Shown one piece after another: positions 12,916 through 26,600 of a stretch of 64,000 nucleotides of DNA. The position numbers were made by a program, and so were the translations under genes. This DNA comes from Siphonodentalium dalli (taxonomy: Eukaryota > Mollusca > Scaphopoda > Gadilida > Siphonodentaliidae): the NCBI GenBank assembly GCA_032622095.1, contig CP136066.1, positions 196,962,816 to 197,026,815 of the forward strand, written 5' to 3'. The notes under the pieces are model-generated. The model saw only the letters and a program-made list of their open reading frames with translations. It did no database searches and had not been told where the DNA came from. Each line of letters starts with the position of its first letter. Position 1 is the first letter of the stretch.

Positions 12916-13121
12916 TCATTTTATAATATCAAACTGCTCCGATATCTTATAATATATCTAGATAGGGACGTGGCTATATGGGCTCAGTTTGGCGACGGGT
13001 TGTCCATCCTATAATTTCCATATGCACCTTTTGAACAAAACAATGCCTATAAATTCCACATAACGATGGAATCGTATATCAAGAGGAAAGTATTTTAATT
13101 TTTCTACGCTGATAACAAAAC

Positions 13122-13386
13122 TTAGTCAATATGACTAACATATGTTAGTCAAACGTTTTTCCTCAGGATGACTGACTTAGTTCAGCCAACATGACTGAGG
13201 CATAACATTAATCAAAATTACTAGGGTGATGTTAGTCATAACGACTAAGGAATGGGGACTTTTCTTAGTCAATTGGAAGGCGTAAATTAAAGTTGCTGCA
13301 TTATGTGCAAATAATTCCAATAATTGACCAAAGTTACTCAAAACGTTTGTGACTAACACTAAGTTAGTAATATTTAGTCAATATGT
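13122..13386. mobile_element. TTAGTCA-rich MITE candidate
   Basis: TTAGTCA or its complement recurs at least ten times. The ends are imperfect inverted repeats containing GTTAGTCAAACGTTTT on the left and AAAACGTTTGTGACTAAC on the right. No target duplication was established. Confidence 0.5.
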
Positions 13387-14146
13387 CCAATCCAAGGGGC
13401 GGGGGTGCACAACTTACTGTTACAGCTTGAAAATCAGAAGCCAACCGGGGTAAACAATTTTATAATTGTTTATAATTGAGGGGTGGGGATACAGTTGGAT
13501 ATCGACGTTTCGAAAAAAAAGAGCATCTTGCCACGTCACTGCATTTATGCTCTAGTCATTTATGAAAAATGTGCTTGCATCTTCGTATTCGTGTCCTTTA
13601 CCGTGACCAAATGCATTCGCGTCGACGATTGAAACTCAAAGGATAATCCGCAATGCATTCTTGAGCGAAAAATCATACTCACATTGGGAACACGCGTCAT
13701 TTTTATCCATTCTTGGATATATCATTGATTATGGTAAGTACATGTTACATGCTAATGTTGGCTATAATCCGCAAGTATCACTCACTATTTGTATTAATCA
13801 CTAACTTTTGTCGGAGATGTTGTGACTCATACGATTTGGCGGCTACACGCCCCATCCTATTCTGAACAGCTGTAATGTGCCAGGCATCGTGTTCCCAAGA
13901 CCACTATCGCCATGTCCCTGTTTATGAGATTTCCATTGATAACACATTTTCATAAGGGGGCTACATCCCTGCGAATCAGATGGTTATATGCTCTGGTTTA
14001 AGGATGTGAAAATCGACAATTTATGTTTGACACCCTATATAGACATTCTAGACAAGTTCTTAACGTTGTAACTTTCAATAAATTGGGTAATTTCAGTAGT
14101 TACAAGGAACACATACTGCTACATCACATCCAAGCTGACACCCCAT

Positions 14147-14401
14147 AAGGTTTGACAATTTCTAAATATAGGCCATTTCAATCCAAACTTTTGACCAAAT
14201 GAGGTAAATATGCAAATGTTGGTCTAAAACAAAACATACCCCCTAATAAATTGTTGGAAAAAACAAAATAACAGAACAAGTTCAACCTATTGTTGTTGTA
14301 AAATTTCCAATTCATGTTGTTTCAGGTATCAAATTTCCAGCTGTTGAACGTGTTGATAAAATGTTTGGAGCGAGAAACATAACCCAACCCCCTTGTCGCG
14401 A
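14147..14401 (+). mobile_element. hAT-like element fragment (right end)
   Basis: The text parallels the right third of the element at 36464-37636, including CAACCTATTGTT, AATTTCCA repeats and a terminus GTCGCGACGTCCCTG. A further terminus GTCGCCACGTCCCTG follows at 14468-14484, so two right ends are stacked. Confidence 0.6.
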
Positions 14402-14499
14402 CGTCCCTGTGGGTTGTACTTGAAATTTCCAGCTGACAAAATATTTTCCCGAGGGGGTGAATCGATCCCTTGTCGCCACGTCCCTGCGTATCATAGATA

Positions 14500-16600
14500 T
14501 ATATATTATCCGTGTTAAGGGTGCGAAAACTGAAAAATTATGTTTCATAGTACTCGAACATTCTTTGTGATTGGAGATATTTGTAAATACAAAGAACACG
14601 TACTATTTGTGATTTATGTTTGTAATCGTAGGTTCATAGTATTGGCGGAATGATAAATTGTTATTTCTTACAAACAATTGTAGATTCTTACAAAGAAAAA
14701 GTTTCATAGTATTGACCCCTGATAGATGTCAAGGTCGCAGATCAAGATACCACGAACACCGGATCTTCTTTGCAGTAAATATCCATAGTACTTATAGAGT
14801 TCTGGTGAGTTTTCGCGTGTTTTCGGGTGTATCTGAGACTGATCAGTTGGACTATATACGTATCTCATCTGAATATGAATCCATAACATTTTCGAGTCAT
14901 ATATACAAATCTATTATGGAAGGATTAATTAAATTAATTGAACATCCAACCCAGCAGTATAATTATATTAGGCCATGATCACACGAACATCACGCTGTCG
15001 TTTCGGATATAATTTAGTCGTGTCCGAATCGGATTTGTATTGAGACCCCACATGGCGAAACGATACGATACGATGATGGGTATATAAGACGGTCATATTC
15101 ATATTGTCGACATAGTTAATAACTTATATTAAGGAGGTTACCATGTCCATATAGAATGCTGACACCCCATCTTATTTGCCTTGTATTAAATTCTATTATC
15201 AGAAATAGGGTTAGAGTTTTTTGTTTTTTTTGCTGGGTGATGTCTTGCCAAACCTCGATCAAACCGTTCAACAGGAAGACCAATCTAGCTGTTAGAGTGT
15301 GGGGTCAACCAAGTGAACAAATGCAATGATAATTTTGACACAAAACTTCGAAACAAAAGGTAAATAATTATATGTCCTCGATATATCCATGAATATATCG
15401 ATCTACACCCGAAGTTAATCTGTTCTCTTAGTCGTTTTTTTTTTGCTCTATTCTAAAGGTGGTGGATAATTCTGGCGAATCGTGTGGAAAGAATGATCGC
15501 CTAAAAATGAAACCGTTTATACTATACTACAGTCTTGGGCATATCAGGCAAAATGGCCGCCATGACAGGCGCACTTTATTATCAACTGCTTGTGGGTGAC
15601 GAAAGCATAGATATATCTAGCCCGGTAAGCTGATATTTACATGTAATTTTGGAGAAGATACAATTCATAGAAATCAGGGAGCACGTTATATCATGTTGCG
15701 TAATGTAATAATTCCGACCGCACGTTATTATTATGTCAGCCGGTGAAGTAACTACGGTCGTTACATGCATTTAAGTCAAAAGTTACACATTCGATTCCTA
15801 TATAAATACACTCTTTTGATGTATGCGGCCACACCAATTGGAATTAAGTAACATAATGTTCACTGGCAAACTACAACCACAACAGTTAAAATGTGATCTT
15901 CATAGGTCGAAATTATACGTGTTAATAAATAGGGTAATTCGAAATCTGCAAACCAATATTGATGGTTTTAACGCTGCAATCTTAAACATCGGTAAGTAAA
16001 CACGCTCTTTATTGGCGAAGGATATTGGAAATTTTGTTGGGCTAACAAAAAATCATTGACATTCGCCTATAAAGAGCGTCTAAGTTACAGTCGCCAAAAA
16101 GACAATAAAGAGCATTGTCAATTGTGAATTTTTGTAATCGGTTTCAACGTCGCATAGTGGATTCTAGTATGGGTACGATACATTCGTGATTTCCGACGAT
16201 GTTCGAAATAAATCGAATAGTTTTCTCATAATCTCGGTGTAATTAGAAACAAAATACTTAGCTTTTTTCCAATAATTGCTGACATTCATCTTTGATTGTC
16301 TCTGCCAAACAGTAATAAACACGATGCAATTCCCGTGAAATCAACTCACTTTTAGACATTGAAACAGATTAAAATTTGTATGTATAATTTCACTAAGTTA
16401 TATTTTTTCTCAATGTTTCATAACATCCATGAACAAATTTTATGATGAGGAGTTCAAAATATTCATAATATTTTTGTTTTTTCAATTTGACCCAGATGTT
16501 ATTAGAGATGCCCTTTCAGGTTAATTTCAAGTTAGGTTAATTTTCAACTTCCGAGAAAAAATAAAAACGAAAACTTTTCGCAATACCATTATACATGTGT
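14500..16600. other. no recognised gene; inverted pair at 15996-16078
   Basis: GCTCTTTATTGGCGAA and its near complement TTCGCCTATAAAGAGC face each other across about 50 bp. No ORF with a recognisable domain was found. CTCTTTAT-type motifs recur elsewhere in the window. Confidence 0.4.
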
Positions 16601-16619
16601 GTATTGTGCAAACAATAGT

Positions 16620-16815
16620 AGAAGCAATAATTTGCGCTAATTTCGCTAATTGTATAATTTTGAGCGCAATATTAAGCGTGGGATATTAAGTGCGAAATAT
16701 TGTTATAATATTACAAGCAGCGCGCTTATAAGCGTTTCCACTTGAAATATTATTTTGATATTTGGCGCGAAAATAGCGCGCTTAATATACCACTTCTTGT
16801 GACTGGTACTGTATC
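16620..16815 (+). mobile_element. GCGCAATATT-rich element fragment
   Basis: The right end, TTAATATACCACTTCTTGTG then ACTGGTACTGTA, matches the right end of 23683-24170. The interior repeats AATATTAAGCGCG-type motifs. The left terminus is missing. Confidence 0.55.
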
Positions 16816-17431
16816 GATAATTTACTTCTTATGTTGTTAGCTTTGGTAATGGTGCATTTTGGCACACGTTGCCGCCTGTTTATATGCAACATTTCGTCGT
16901 ATAACACCACATGGTGCCATACTATGAACGGCACCATGCGTATAAAATACATCTTTACCAAAGTCATATAACATGAAAAGTAAAATTTCTGAAGTTCGGC
17001 GAGTAATCGTGCTACTGCCAATTTCGTATATGGTTGATTTTGAGATATTAGAATGCTATTTACAGGCAATTTTCCGAAGCATCATTACATGTGGGGGACA
17101 TTTTCGAAGCCCATGCATGATATTGATACTGAATATGCATGAAAACCAAAAAGACAAGGCTATAATTAATAAGTCGTTTTGGTGTCATCATAACATTGTT
17201 TAAAGTCGTTATTGGACTATATTGATTCACTGAACCAAAATATAATTTCAAAATCCGCCATCAATGTTTGTCAATATTCAAATTGAGATCACGTGAATTA
17301 TGACATTGCTTTTATAACCCGTTCTTTGCTAAATAGATTCGCCAAACAGTTATACATGTAATGGTCCATTGTTCCCGATCGGGCTGTTATGGTGCAACAT
17401 TGAGCTAAGATAATAATTTCTCTGCATATAT

Positions 17432-17437
17432 TTTATT
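17432..17437 (-). promoter_or_regulatory. poly(A) signal of the serine protease gene
   Basis: A canonical AATAAA on the minus strand lies about 90 bp past the TAA of exon 6. No competing hexamer was noticed between the stop and this site. Confidence 0.6.
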
Positions 17438-17528
17438 CATATCATAGCCAAATTATGAATTTTTGTGACGTCACATGGTTAATATTTCCCATTGATGCAC
17501 CTTCACACAGTTTTCGTGATTTCTGGAA

Positions 17529-17699
17529 TTAAGACAGAGTTACGTCACTGTTCAGGCTAATCCAACTCCTGTAGTATGATGCCTTGGCGTAGACACTAGG
17601 GTGATCATCAGGGTAGCAGTGCTCCCTGCCCCAGGATGTCGCTCCGAACAGTACCATCCCGCGACTTGTCGGACAGAACAGAGGTCCGCCGCTGTCACC
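17529..17699 (-). CDS. serine protease exon 6 (catalytic Ser, stop)
   Basis: The acceptor CCGTTTCAG is followed at once by GDSGGPLFC, so the exon starts at phase 0. It then encodes SWG, the cysteine 220 loop (HCYPDDHPSVYAKA) and the C-terminal helix SYYRSWI, and ends at TAA. Ser replaces the usual Gly at position 226. Confidence 0.93.
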   Translation of the reverse strand, partial: GDSGGPLFCPTSRGMVLFGATSWGREHCYPDDHPSVYAKASYYRSWISLNSDVTLS

Positions 17700-20600
17700 C
17701 TGAAACGGAGAATTCACTTCCATGACACATTCATATACGTGTATGTCCAGTTGTGCAGACGCACATGTTGACTTCTACTTTTTGGAATTTCCATTCTAAT
17801 ACGTCCTACTATTAAACATGGACAGAAGCTGGGGATTTGGCGTCCAAAACCCATTTCGCCACGTCCCTGAATTAAGGATGATATTCATCACATAAGTAAT
17901 ACATATGTATAAATCGAACTCTGACCTCACGACAGTATACACAATACGTCATGTTTTTTTTAGTAATTATGTCTATCCATAGTCTCCAATTATGTGTGAA
18001 TAAAACGGTTCCTCCATGCTTTAGAACGACTTGCACGTGCGCATGTATCATATATATACACCGGCCCCGTTGTAAAGGCTTACTGTATAGCTTAATTGTG
18101 ATGGATATTGGGGTCGGGCGGGTCGGTGGCTTCATGTATGCTCAAATACTACAGTAAGTTGTGAAATTTACTTTTGCCAAATAATTTGCCAAATGAAAAT
18201 ATTTTTTGCCAAATTATTTTAACATTTGCCAAATGATATCCCTGATAGTATAATTTTCGACACTCACGGTTTGAACGACTTTTGATATCGATAGAAACAC
18301 AGTTAGTTAATTATACTCTCATCTCTATTGTGGTTATCATACAACAGTAAGTCAATAATCGAACAATACAATGGTAGAAGGAGGATGAGCTATGTGAACG
18401 TCACCACCACACTAAATACTAGTAATCCCTCCAACCATCGGTACTAATGCTATGAGATCAACTGCATCTTAACAGAGGTTTAGTTTTTCCTATACATTAT
18501 AAAACACCACTAATATAAGTATGTAAGAGTTTCCTGAAATTAATAGTTTTGATTGACCAATATTTTTCAACTTTCTTGAGGGATAAAAAAAAAAGACTTG
18601 CCAAATATTTTGCCAAATGAAAATATTTTTTTGCCAAATGTGAATTATGTTTGCCATTGGCAAATTTGGCAAGTGGCAGTGCGAACTATGGGAATGGGTT
18701 AGTAAGGACAAACAATATAACACTCACGTTGCAGGCTCCCTTGGTTCCGTGGTTAACACATATGTTACCGCTCGGTATTGAGGTGGACCACAAACTCGAA
18801 CACTCGGTGTTTGTTATGACATCCATTTCATCAGCTTTCTTCAGGATGGTCGGCGAAGCAGGGTTAGCTTTAAGACAGAAAAGGGATATATGTACATCGT
18901 CTCAGTATGTATATCGTCTTTATGTTGACGTAAGTTTACTAAATAAATGACGCACCTTTAGCTCTCTTTTCCGGACGTGGCTTGTTCGAATTCCAAACTT
19001 ATGTATACATTATTTGGTAAGAGGTATGATGGTATCTCAAAACATCTACGTGGAAGATTTCAGAACAAATTAAAATTGATATTGCGCTGAAAATATATTT
19101 ATGAACCCCAACCCTCCAATAATTATAGGTTATGAAAACAACAGCAACAACATTTCCCGTTTAGACTCTGTTTATTCTGATAAAATATTTAGAAATTATG
19201 TTTGTCATATTAAACAAGCATCAAACAGGAGTCAAAATTTGACTGGTGGACGATCAAACCGCCACCAGTGATAGACATAAATAACATAATGATGAAATGA
19301 AGGAAAGCAAGAAAATGAATATAGCACTGGTAGTGCAACTGGAAAGGAAAGCGATACAGGCGCGTTGCCCCCAGATGTATGCGAGGAAAAACTTTTAATG
19401 TTATCTGCTCTTTTCTGGCGACAGTACGATGTTTACTTTTCTGTTGTAGTCGCAGCCAGAACAAAGAAGGAATCCAGGGCATCCGCTCCTCTTGATAAAC
19501 AAAGTATTCTTCCGCGCATGAAAATAGTTCCATCTTAGTTCTGATCCATTATTTCGTAAAACAAGAGATTTACCTAAAAATGTCAAATATTATATATTAT
19601 ACTTATTTTCTTTTTGTTTGATAATGTATTCTTAGTGAGAAGTAATCTAAGGATTTCGCTTGATAAGATGACATTCTGCGAGTATACTCTCGCAGGTGTT
19701 TACGATTTGCAGCAGCTGATCGCCGCATAGCAGATTAACCCTTTACCCAACAAAACGGCCAAAAACGCCCATATAAAGCTTCAACAGCCTAAAATATCTT
19801 CGGTCTGTCTCAATAACACCATACAAATATGGATATCATTGGAACCGGTTCATTGACCACATTGTGATGGTTACAGTTATGCCCTGTGCCAATGCATTCT
19901 CTTATATATGCGAGTCGACCATAGGTCGCCTCGCATATATAAGAGAATGCATTGGCCTAAAAAAAATCTTTTTTTAAAGGCACGTGCGGCCTTGGCGATG
20001 GGTATCCTGTGAAAATATATCCACCCGACAAAAACCGCCACAAACAGAAAGAACATCAAAATGTAGATAGACTTTGTCCGTAAACAAATAAGAAATATCG
20101 CATAATGAGTATGTTATGGTCATATATAAGAGAATGCATTGGCCTAAACAAATCATCTTTTTTTAATACTTTTTACCATTTTTTCTTATAATATTTTCTA
20201 CATTCTTTGACAATTTGATCATTTTTAATATGTGTTAAGCCAATGCATTCTCTTATATATGCGAGGCGACCTATGGTCGACTCGCATATATAAGAGAATG
20301 CATTGGCACAGGGCCGTTCTGTTGGGTAAAGGGTTAAATTACTTATATGCTGGGCTCCATAAATAGCTATGACAAGCGGTGCCTCACTTCCCGTTATGTG
20401 TTGTTTCGGATCATGTTCGGTAAACTTAAGATCGTTTCGTTTCTACCGGTTCATTTTTTTAATCAGCTGTCGGGTCAAAAATGCAAATGTAGAATATCAT
20501 GAAACGAAAATCTGGAGCTGCCGTCGCTCTAACACTTCATGGTATATATAGATTCACTAATTAAAACGAAGCGAAAGTAGTGCGCAAAGTCTTTTAATAG

Positions 20601-23600
20601 TTTCATGATGTGAAACAGTCCCATGGGGTGTTCTTTTTTACGAATATTAATCCAAATTGCCAACACACACCATAATTCTGATATATTAATAAATGCACTG
20701 ATTCTGGATGGCGAAATCATTTGTGTTTGTTTGTCGCCGATTGTTGCGTCCCAAATCCAGATATAAATACAATGTATTTACAATTGAGCTTAGTTTTGAC
20801 GATATTTTCTATTGAGTGGTACGGTCGATTTCTTTTAAATTTCCGGCGATGTTAGTAGAATGCTACATTCTCCAGTTTAGCATAACGCCTGAATACTAAC
20901 TTATCGGTTTCACGAACTCGAACATGTCTTTAAGATAACGCAGTACACCCTTCAATACTCCATACCCCCACGGTATCATGCTAGACTGCAAATACTGTCG
21001 CTTTTAGTAACCAGTTTACGGTAGCTCTCACAAAAGTAACAAGTTTACGATAACTCTCGCTAGAAGTAACTCTGATATTATCACACAACTTCCCTGTCAA
21101 AATATTTTTAGTCTTTTAAGTACCTGGATTGTTTACGTATTATTTAGGCAATGAAGAGCTCATAGTCTGTATAGATGTTGACATAAAAATGCCCAAAATT
21201 GTAACCTGTACTTAGATCATGTAACATATTTATCTCAATCGAATGAAAGTTTATACACAACACATTTTATTTGAAAATTAAAATAATAATTATGCAAATC
21301 AGCACCGTTAGTGATTGTTATACGAAAGGTTGCGGTTTATAAAGGGGGTGGTGACATGACTGGTGATACAATTAGCATAGTATATTTTATTTCCAACACA
21401 CACACATTTATATAAGAATAAGATACAACTTATGAATATTTATGTCCTATATTGTGGGGGGGGGGGGGTGGCATAATATGTCAAGACTGTCTTCCTGCCA
21501 TCCCGTGCATGGAGAATAAAGAAAGAATTGTTTTTTTTCAAAATTTTAAATTTTTGAGCGAGAAGTTTCAATCTAAAAATCTAATATTAAAATTTAAAAA
21601 TAAAATAAATTTTTTTATTTTTTTTTTGTGCTGATGTGTTCTCGTCGGACGTCCATCTCGGGTAACAGAAAATATTTATATGAATAAAGTCTCATTACCA
21701 GTGGGCGGCACTACCGCTGCGGGCGTGCATGGCCTCGGTGGAAAGCTCTATTGTCGTAAGATTGCCTCGCGGGAGCTGTGTACAGCTTATGTAATTCATG
21801 AGTGTAAGGTCTTAGTTCAGGTGTATGTGAAGAGTTATACTATCCAAGAGTTCAATACCACGTAATGCTTTGTCGTTGTTCAAATTACAGATGATCGAGT
21901 AGTATGTTTAGATTCAAGATTCTTTATTGTTGTTCTAATTACATATGTAATACACGAACAAATCAATATATAATAAATAGCACTATGGTGTAAATAAATA
22001 AAATGATAAGTATAACATTGAAATTTAATAAAATCATCGTAAACATTTGCCGCCGTCACATGTATGTCTATGGGAGGCCCAATTCACATTTATTAATAAT
22101 TGGGCTGAAGCGCAATCCAATTGAGCTGAAACGCAATTCAATTTCACTGAAGCGCAATCCAGCTTGATTCATATCAATTGTGATGAAGCGCAATTATTGT
22201 TACAAGCTTACACCCCTGAATAGATAGGTTATTCCATTAATTAACTGGGAGTTCCCATATATGGGAAAATAATTGCGCTAAAGCGCTGAAGCGCAATACA
22301 TTTTTTATTGGATTTATTCATTAATTAACTGGGGGGTTTAGCCATATATATAAAATTAATTGCACTTCAGCGCAATTCAATTTAAATTGCACTTCAGCGA
22401 AATTCAATTGCGCTGAAGGACAATTATTAATAAATGTGAATTTGGCCTTCCATAGTATGTCTAGGGATGGTAAGGTATGGTGGTGCTGCGGTGATCCGAA
22501 TAATATAGTATGCCAGTGATTGTAGAGTCCTTCTTGTGAGATATACCCTCGAAAAGGAGTGAACTATATATGCAACATGTTGGGCGTATCTTAAAAATCC
22601 ACACAACTTGTTCATGTGCACAGTATCGGTTGTGTTTAGAATTGAGCAGAAGTTATAAACGTTTATTTGCTCAGTGAGGTGGCGTGGTAGAAATCTGTTT
22701 CGTAAAGAGCTAACTCTGGTGCATTCCATGATCAAATGGTATTCGTTCCCGGTTGAACATCGAGTGCAGTATGTGCATACTCGCTCTTCAATATGTTCTT
22801 AGACTTAGACCAAGACCCAGTTTATATGGGAAGATAATTATCAGTACACCTAAATTTTGACAGTAATCTAAGATTTCTATAATTTTGCACTGAAAGTTAT
22901 TTTCATTCCAAAATCGTGCTTAATGATTCGATATGTTCTGCACTTTTCCATACTTGATATTTGATGGACGAGGCGGCTGTTTGTGATTCGTCTTCGACGC
23001 GATTCTATTTTTTAAGTTATAATATATTTATGGTAAATTGCTGATTTGTCTCTTGTGTACGCCGTTGATAGTGAACTGTGAATCAATAGTGAGGTACTTA
23101 CCTCCAACGGTCTTGTATCCCCAGCCAGTGATGGTGCAATGTCCCTGACCGATTGCTTCACTGTCCTCTGAGGTTGTAGCTATCGCAACAGCAGCCACGT
23201 AACTATTCAGGTCCAAGGGGGTAGATAGCTCAAGTAGAGCGATGTCGTCTGTCAGCCTATTGGCATTCCATCTAGTGTGCTGTTATGTATATGTGGTAAT
23301 TTCAATATCATGAATATGACGGAACTGCCAAAGATATTATACAAATTCAAACAAGTTAAATGCAAATATATAATTATGTGTCAACAATCTATCCATGGCC
23401 CCTGCCCTGTAATCCACGAGCACTGATGCGAGACAGGACACGAGGAATCCGCCGCTTTGACCTTCTGTTTCGAATTTGAACTCTAATTTGGTCTTACAAA
23501 CGGTGGATGGAACCGAGAGTTCTTACACTCGAGTTTAAAATTGAGATGACGGCGGAGAACCTACATATACATCATAATTTGCTGGAAAATTGCGGCGAGA

Positions 23601-26600
23601 TGTCTCATGTCCAATGGGTTTACAACATTTTCTTCGCCTATATAAATAACTTAATATAAAAAGATATCAAATGAGCTATATTCAGTACCAGTCATAAGAA
23701 GTGGTATATTGAGGCACGCCTTTATTGCGATATTGAGCGCGCTTAATTTCGAAAACGGCGCGATTATATCGCGATACAAACAATCTGTCGCGCTTATTAT
23801 TTCGTTATTGGGCGCATAATATTGCGATACTAAGCGCGCATTGTCGCAATATTGAGCGCGAAACAAAATTCATACAGTAGATAAATACTGTGCATATAGT
23901 GTACAAAAGGAATTTCGAACTATAATTATATACACATCTAAAACGTTGATTCTATTTATGCCAAACGGGTAGTTTCACAATTTTAAGTTGCAATATTAAG
24001 CGCGCGATATCGAATTATTAAGCGCGAAATATTGCGATATTAAGCGCAAGGTATTGCAATAATGACGTAAGTGATGCGCTTATAAGCGTTTCAACTTGCA
24101 ATATTATTGCGATATTGGGCGCAAAAATAGCACGATTAATATACCCCTTCTTTTGACTGGTAGTGTAGCAATTTTGATAGCTCACTGTAGATACCACGTC
24201 CTCATATATATATGACTGCTGCGAAGATATCAGTGTTCAAGCGACTTTGGTCACCATTTTTTAGGATGTGTAATTTGAACTCCAAGATCTTCTAAAAAAC
24301 AAATAGGTTCGATATCCGGTTTTTGCAGAATCTTTTGGGAAAGATCTTCGGTCTAATACTTGTTGATATATTTTAAAATATAGAAGAAGGAAAAATGACT
24401 TTTGAGTTTTAGCGTGATATCGTGCCGCCATTTTCGAGCAAGTTATGGCGTATTTTCCCGACCCTTTAATCTGAATCTAATGTACTCAATTAAATTGTAT
24501 TCTTATGTTAGTAGATAGTAATTAAAAGAAATTATTAGCATCAATGAATTCGTGTCATGCTTTACCTATAAGAGATGTCACTGACTTGTAGCATGTAATT
24601 ATACTGTCAAATCATATAATCATTTATTAATCCCAACCAAACTAATATATAGAGGATATGGAATTAGTGTTTCTCTTATATCAGCTTTTGGCGAGATATA
24701 ACACAACGAGACGACTTTCATAAATCATTCCAAAATTAAATGAAATTGTTCCCAATGCCTCAGTTCACAAAAAGATAAATGACATTAAAATCCAATTGAA
24801 AGAAAGCCACAAAGAGAATTATAAAACTGATATTTTCAGCGATGACAAATGTTCGGGCGCGAATAAGTTAAGGACGTACCGCGTAGTAAAACAATATTAC
24901 ACACAAGAACCTTATCTTAATATTGTCCAGAATATTGACACAAAGATTATGTTTTGTAAACTAAGAATTAGTAATCATAATTTGAAAAGGGTCGCCATAA
25001 ACAGTCAACAGTGTCACTTGATGAAATAATTTGTAGGAAATGTAACATGGAGGTTGAGAATGAAGAACACTTCCTTATGCGCTGTAACACATATGATAAG
25101 ATGCGTAAACACCTCTTTTGTGAGATAGGGAAGACGAGTGATAATTTTTTTGGATTGAATGATAGCCAAAAATTCCAATATATAATGCACAACAACGAGA
25201 CTGATACATGCAACATAATCTGCAACATGGTTCGGACATTTTTCAAAGAAGGTAAAATTCTACTGATATAATAATGAAATAGTTACTATAGTATATATTT
25301 TATGTTGAATCATTGTTGACATTGTTATATATATATTTGTTATTTTGATACCCTGATATCGGTCTCGTGTGGACGTTTTATGTTATTAAAGGTACGGGCG
25401 AGATTTGTTGCAGAAATATTCATATTTGTTCAAATCGCCATCAACAGAAGGAATATTTAAAAAATAAATAGTTTTGTTCATATGCCAAACATAATCAGCG
25501 CGTAAACAGTATATTGTCGTCAAGACGTACGATGGTGTACGTAAACAAGAGCCTGCTCGTGTTAGAGAAGTTTTTGCTTCTGTTCACATAACACAGCACA
25601 ATTTTATTGGTTAATCACACACACATGATATAAACGCTCTTTATTATTTCCATATCAAGAAAACAGTAACAAATAACGCGCTCTTTATGTTTACCATATC
25701 CGGATCTAAACAAAAGCCAGGTTCTGTAACGTTTTTTTCTTTTGTTTACATAACAAAATAAAATCATTTGACCATAACATACTGTTCATGTCATATTTCT
25801 GATTGGTATAAGAACAAAGTATGTCTATATTTTACTATTCTTTCTGTTTATGGCGGTTTTTGACGGAGCTGAATATTTAACAGCATACCCACCGCCAACA
25901 CCGCCAGTATCTTTAAAGCGATTGTAACCAATCAGCTCCAACTGAACCACATCCTCACTTTACCAAGACAATCTCACTTTCTCTCTCTCTCCCTCTTTAT
26001 CTATCTCTCTCTATCTTTTCTCTCTCTCTATGTCTCTCCCTACCTTGCCTCTCATGACATCATCAATACTATATTATTATTATATTCCCATTCCTTCCCG
26101 TCCGACCCCCTTCTAGACTTAATAAAGAGTGGGTGCGAAACAAACTGAAAGGGGAGCAAACTTAACAAAAGCCCTTGGGCTTGTTGTTTAATCCCCTTTC
26201 CAATCAATCATTCAACTGTATTATTCTATTTTATTGTCAAAACTTTTGTCAAATGTATATATGTTATTATGATTGGAATAAATATGTTTACACTAACAAA
26301 GTATGTCTATATTTTACTATTATTTCTGTTTATGGCTGTTTTTGACGGAGGTGAATATTTTAACAGCATACCCACCGCCAACGCCGCCCGTATCTTTAAA
26401 CTATCTATTTATGAGAGGAACGCGCGTTTCATATTATATGTATCATATGATTCGATTTGAGTTGATTCATGAAATACTTCGTTGACACGGCAGAAGCTAT
26501 TGGGAAATTGTCATAAGGCCGTTGCATAGCATAGTACGTGGCAAAGGAAGTGTACATACATCGACTGCACTGTATTATTATTATTGATGGAAGTTAGTAA

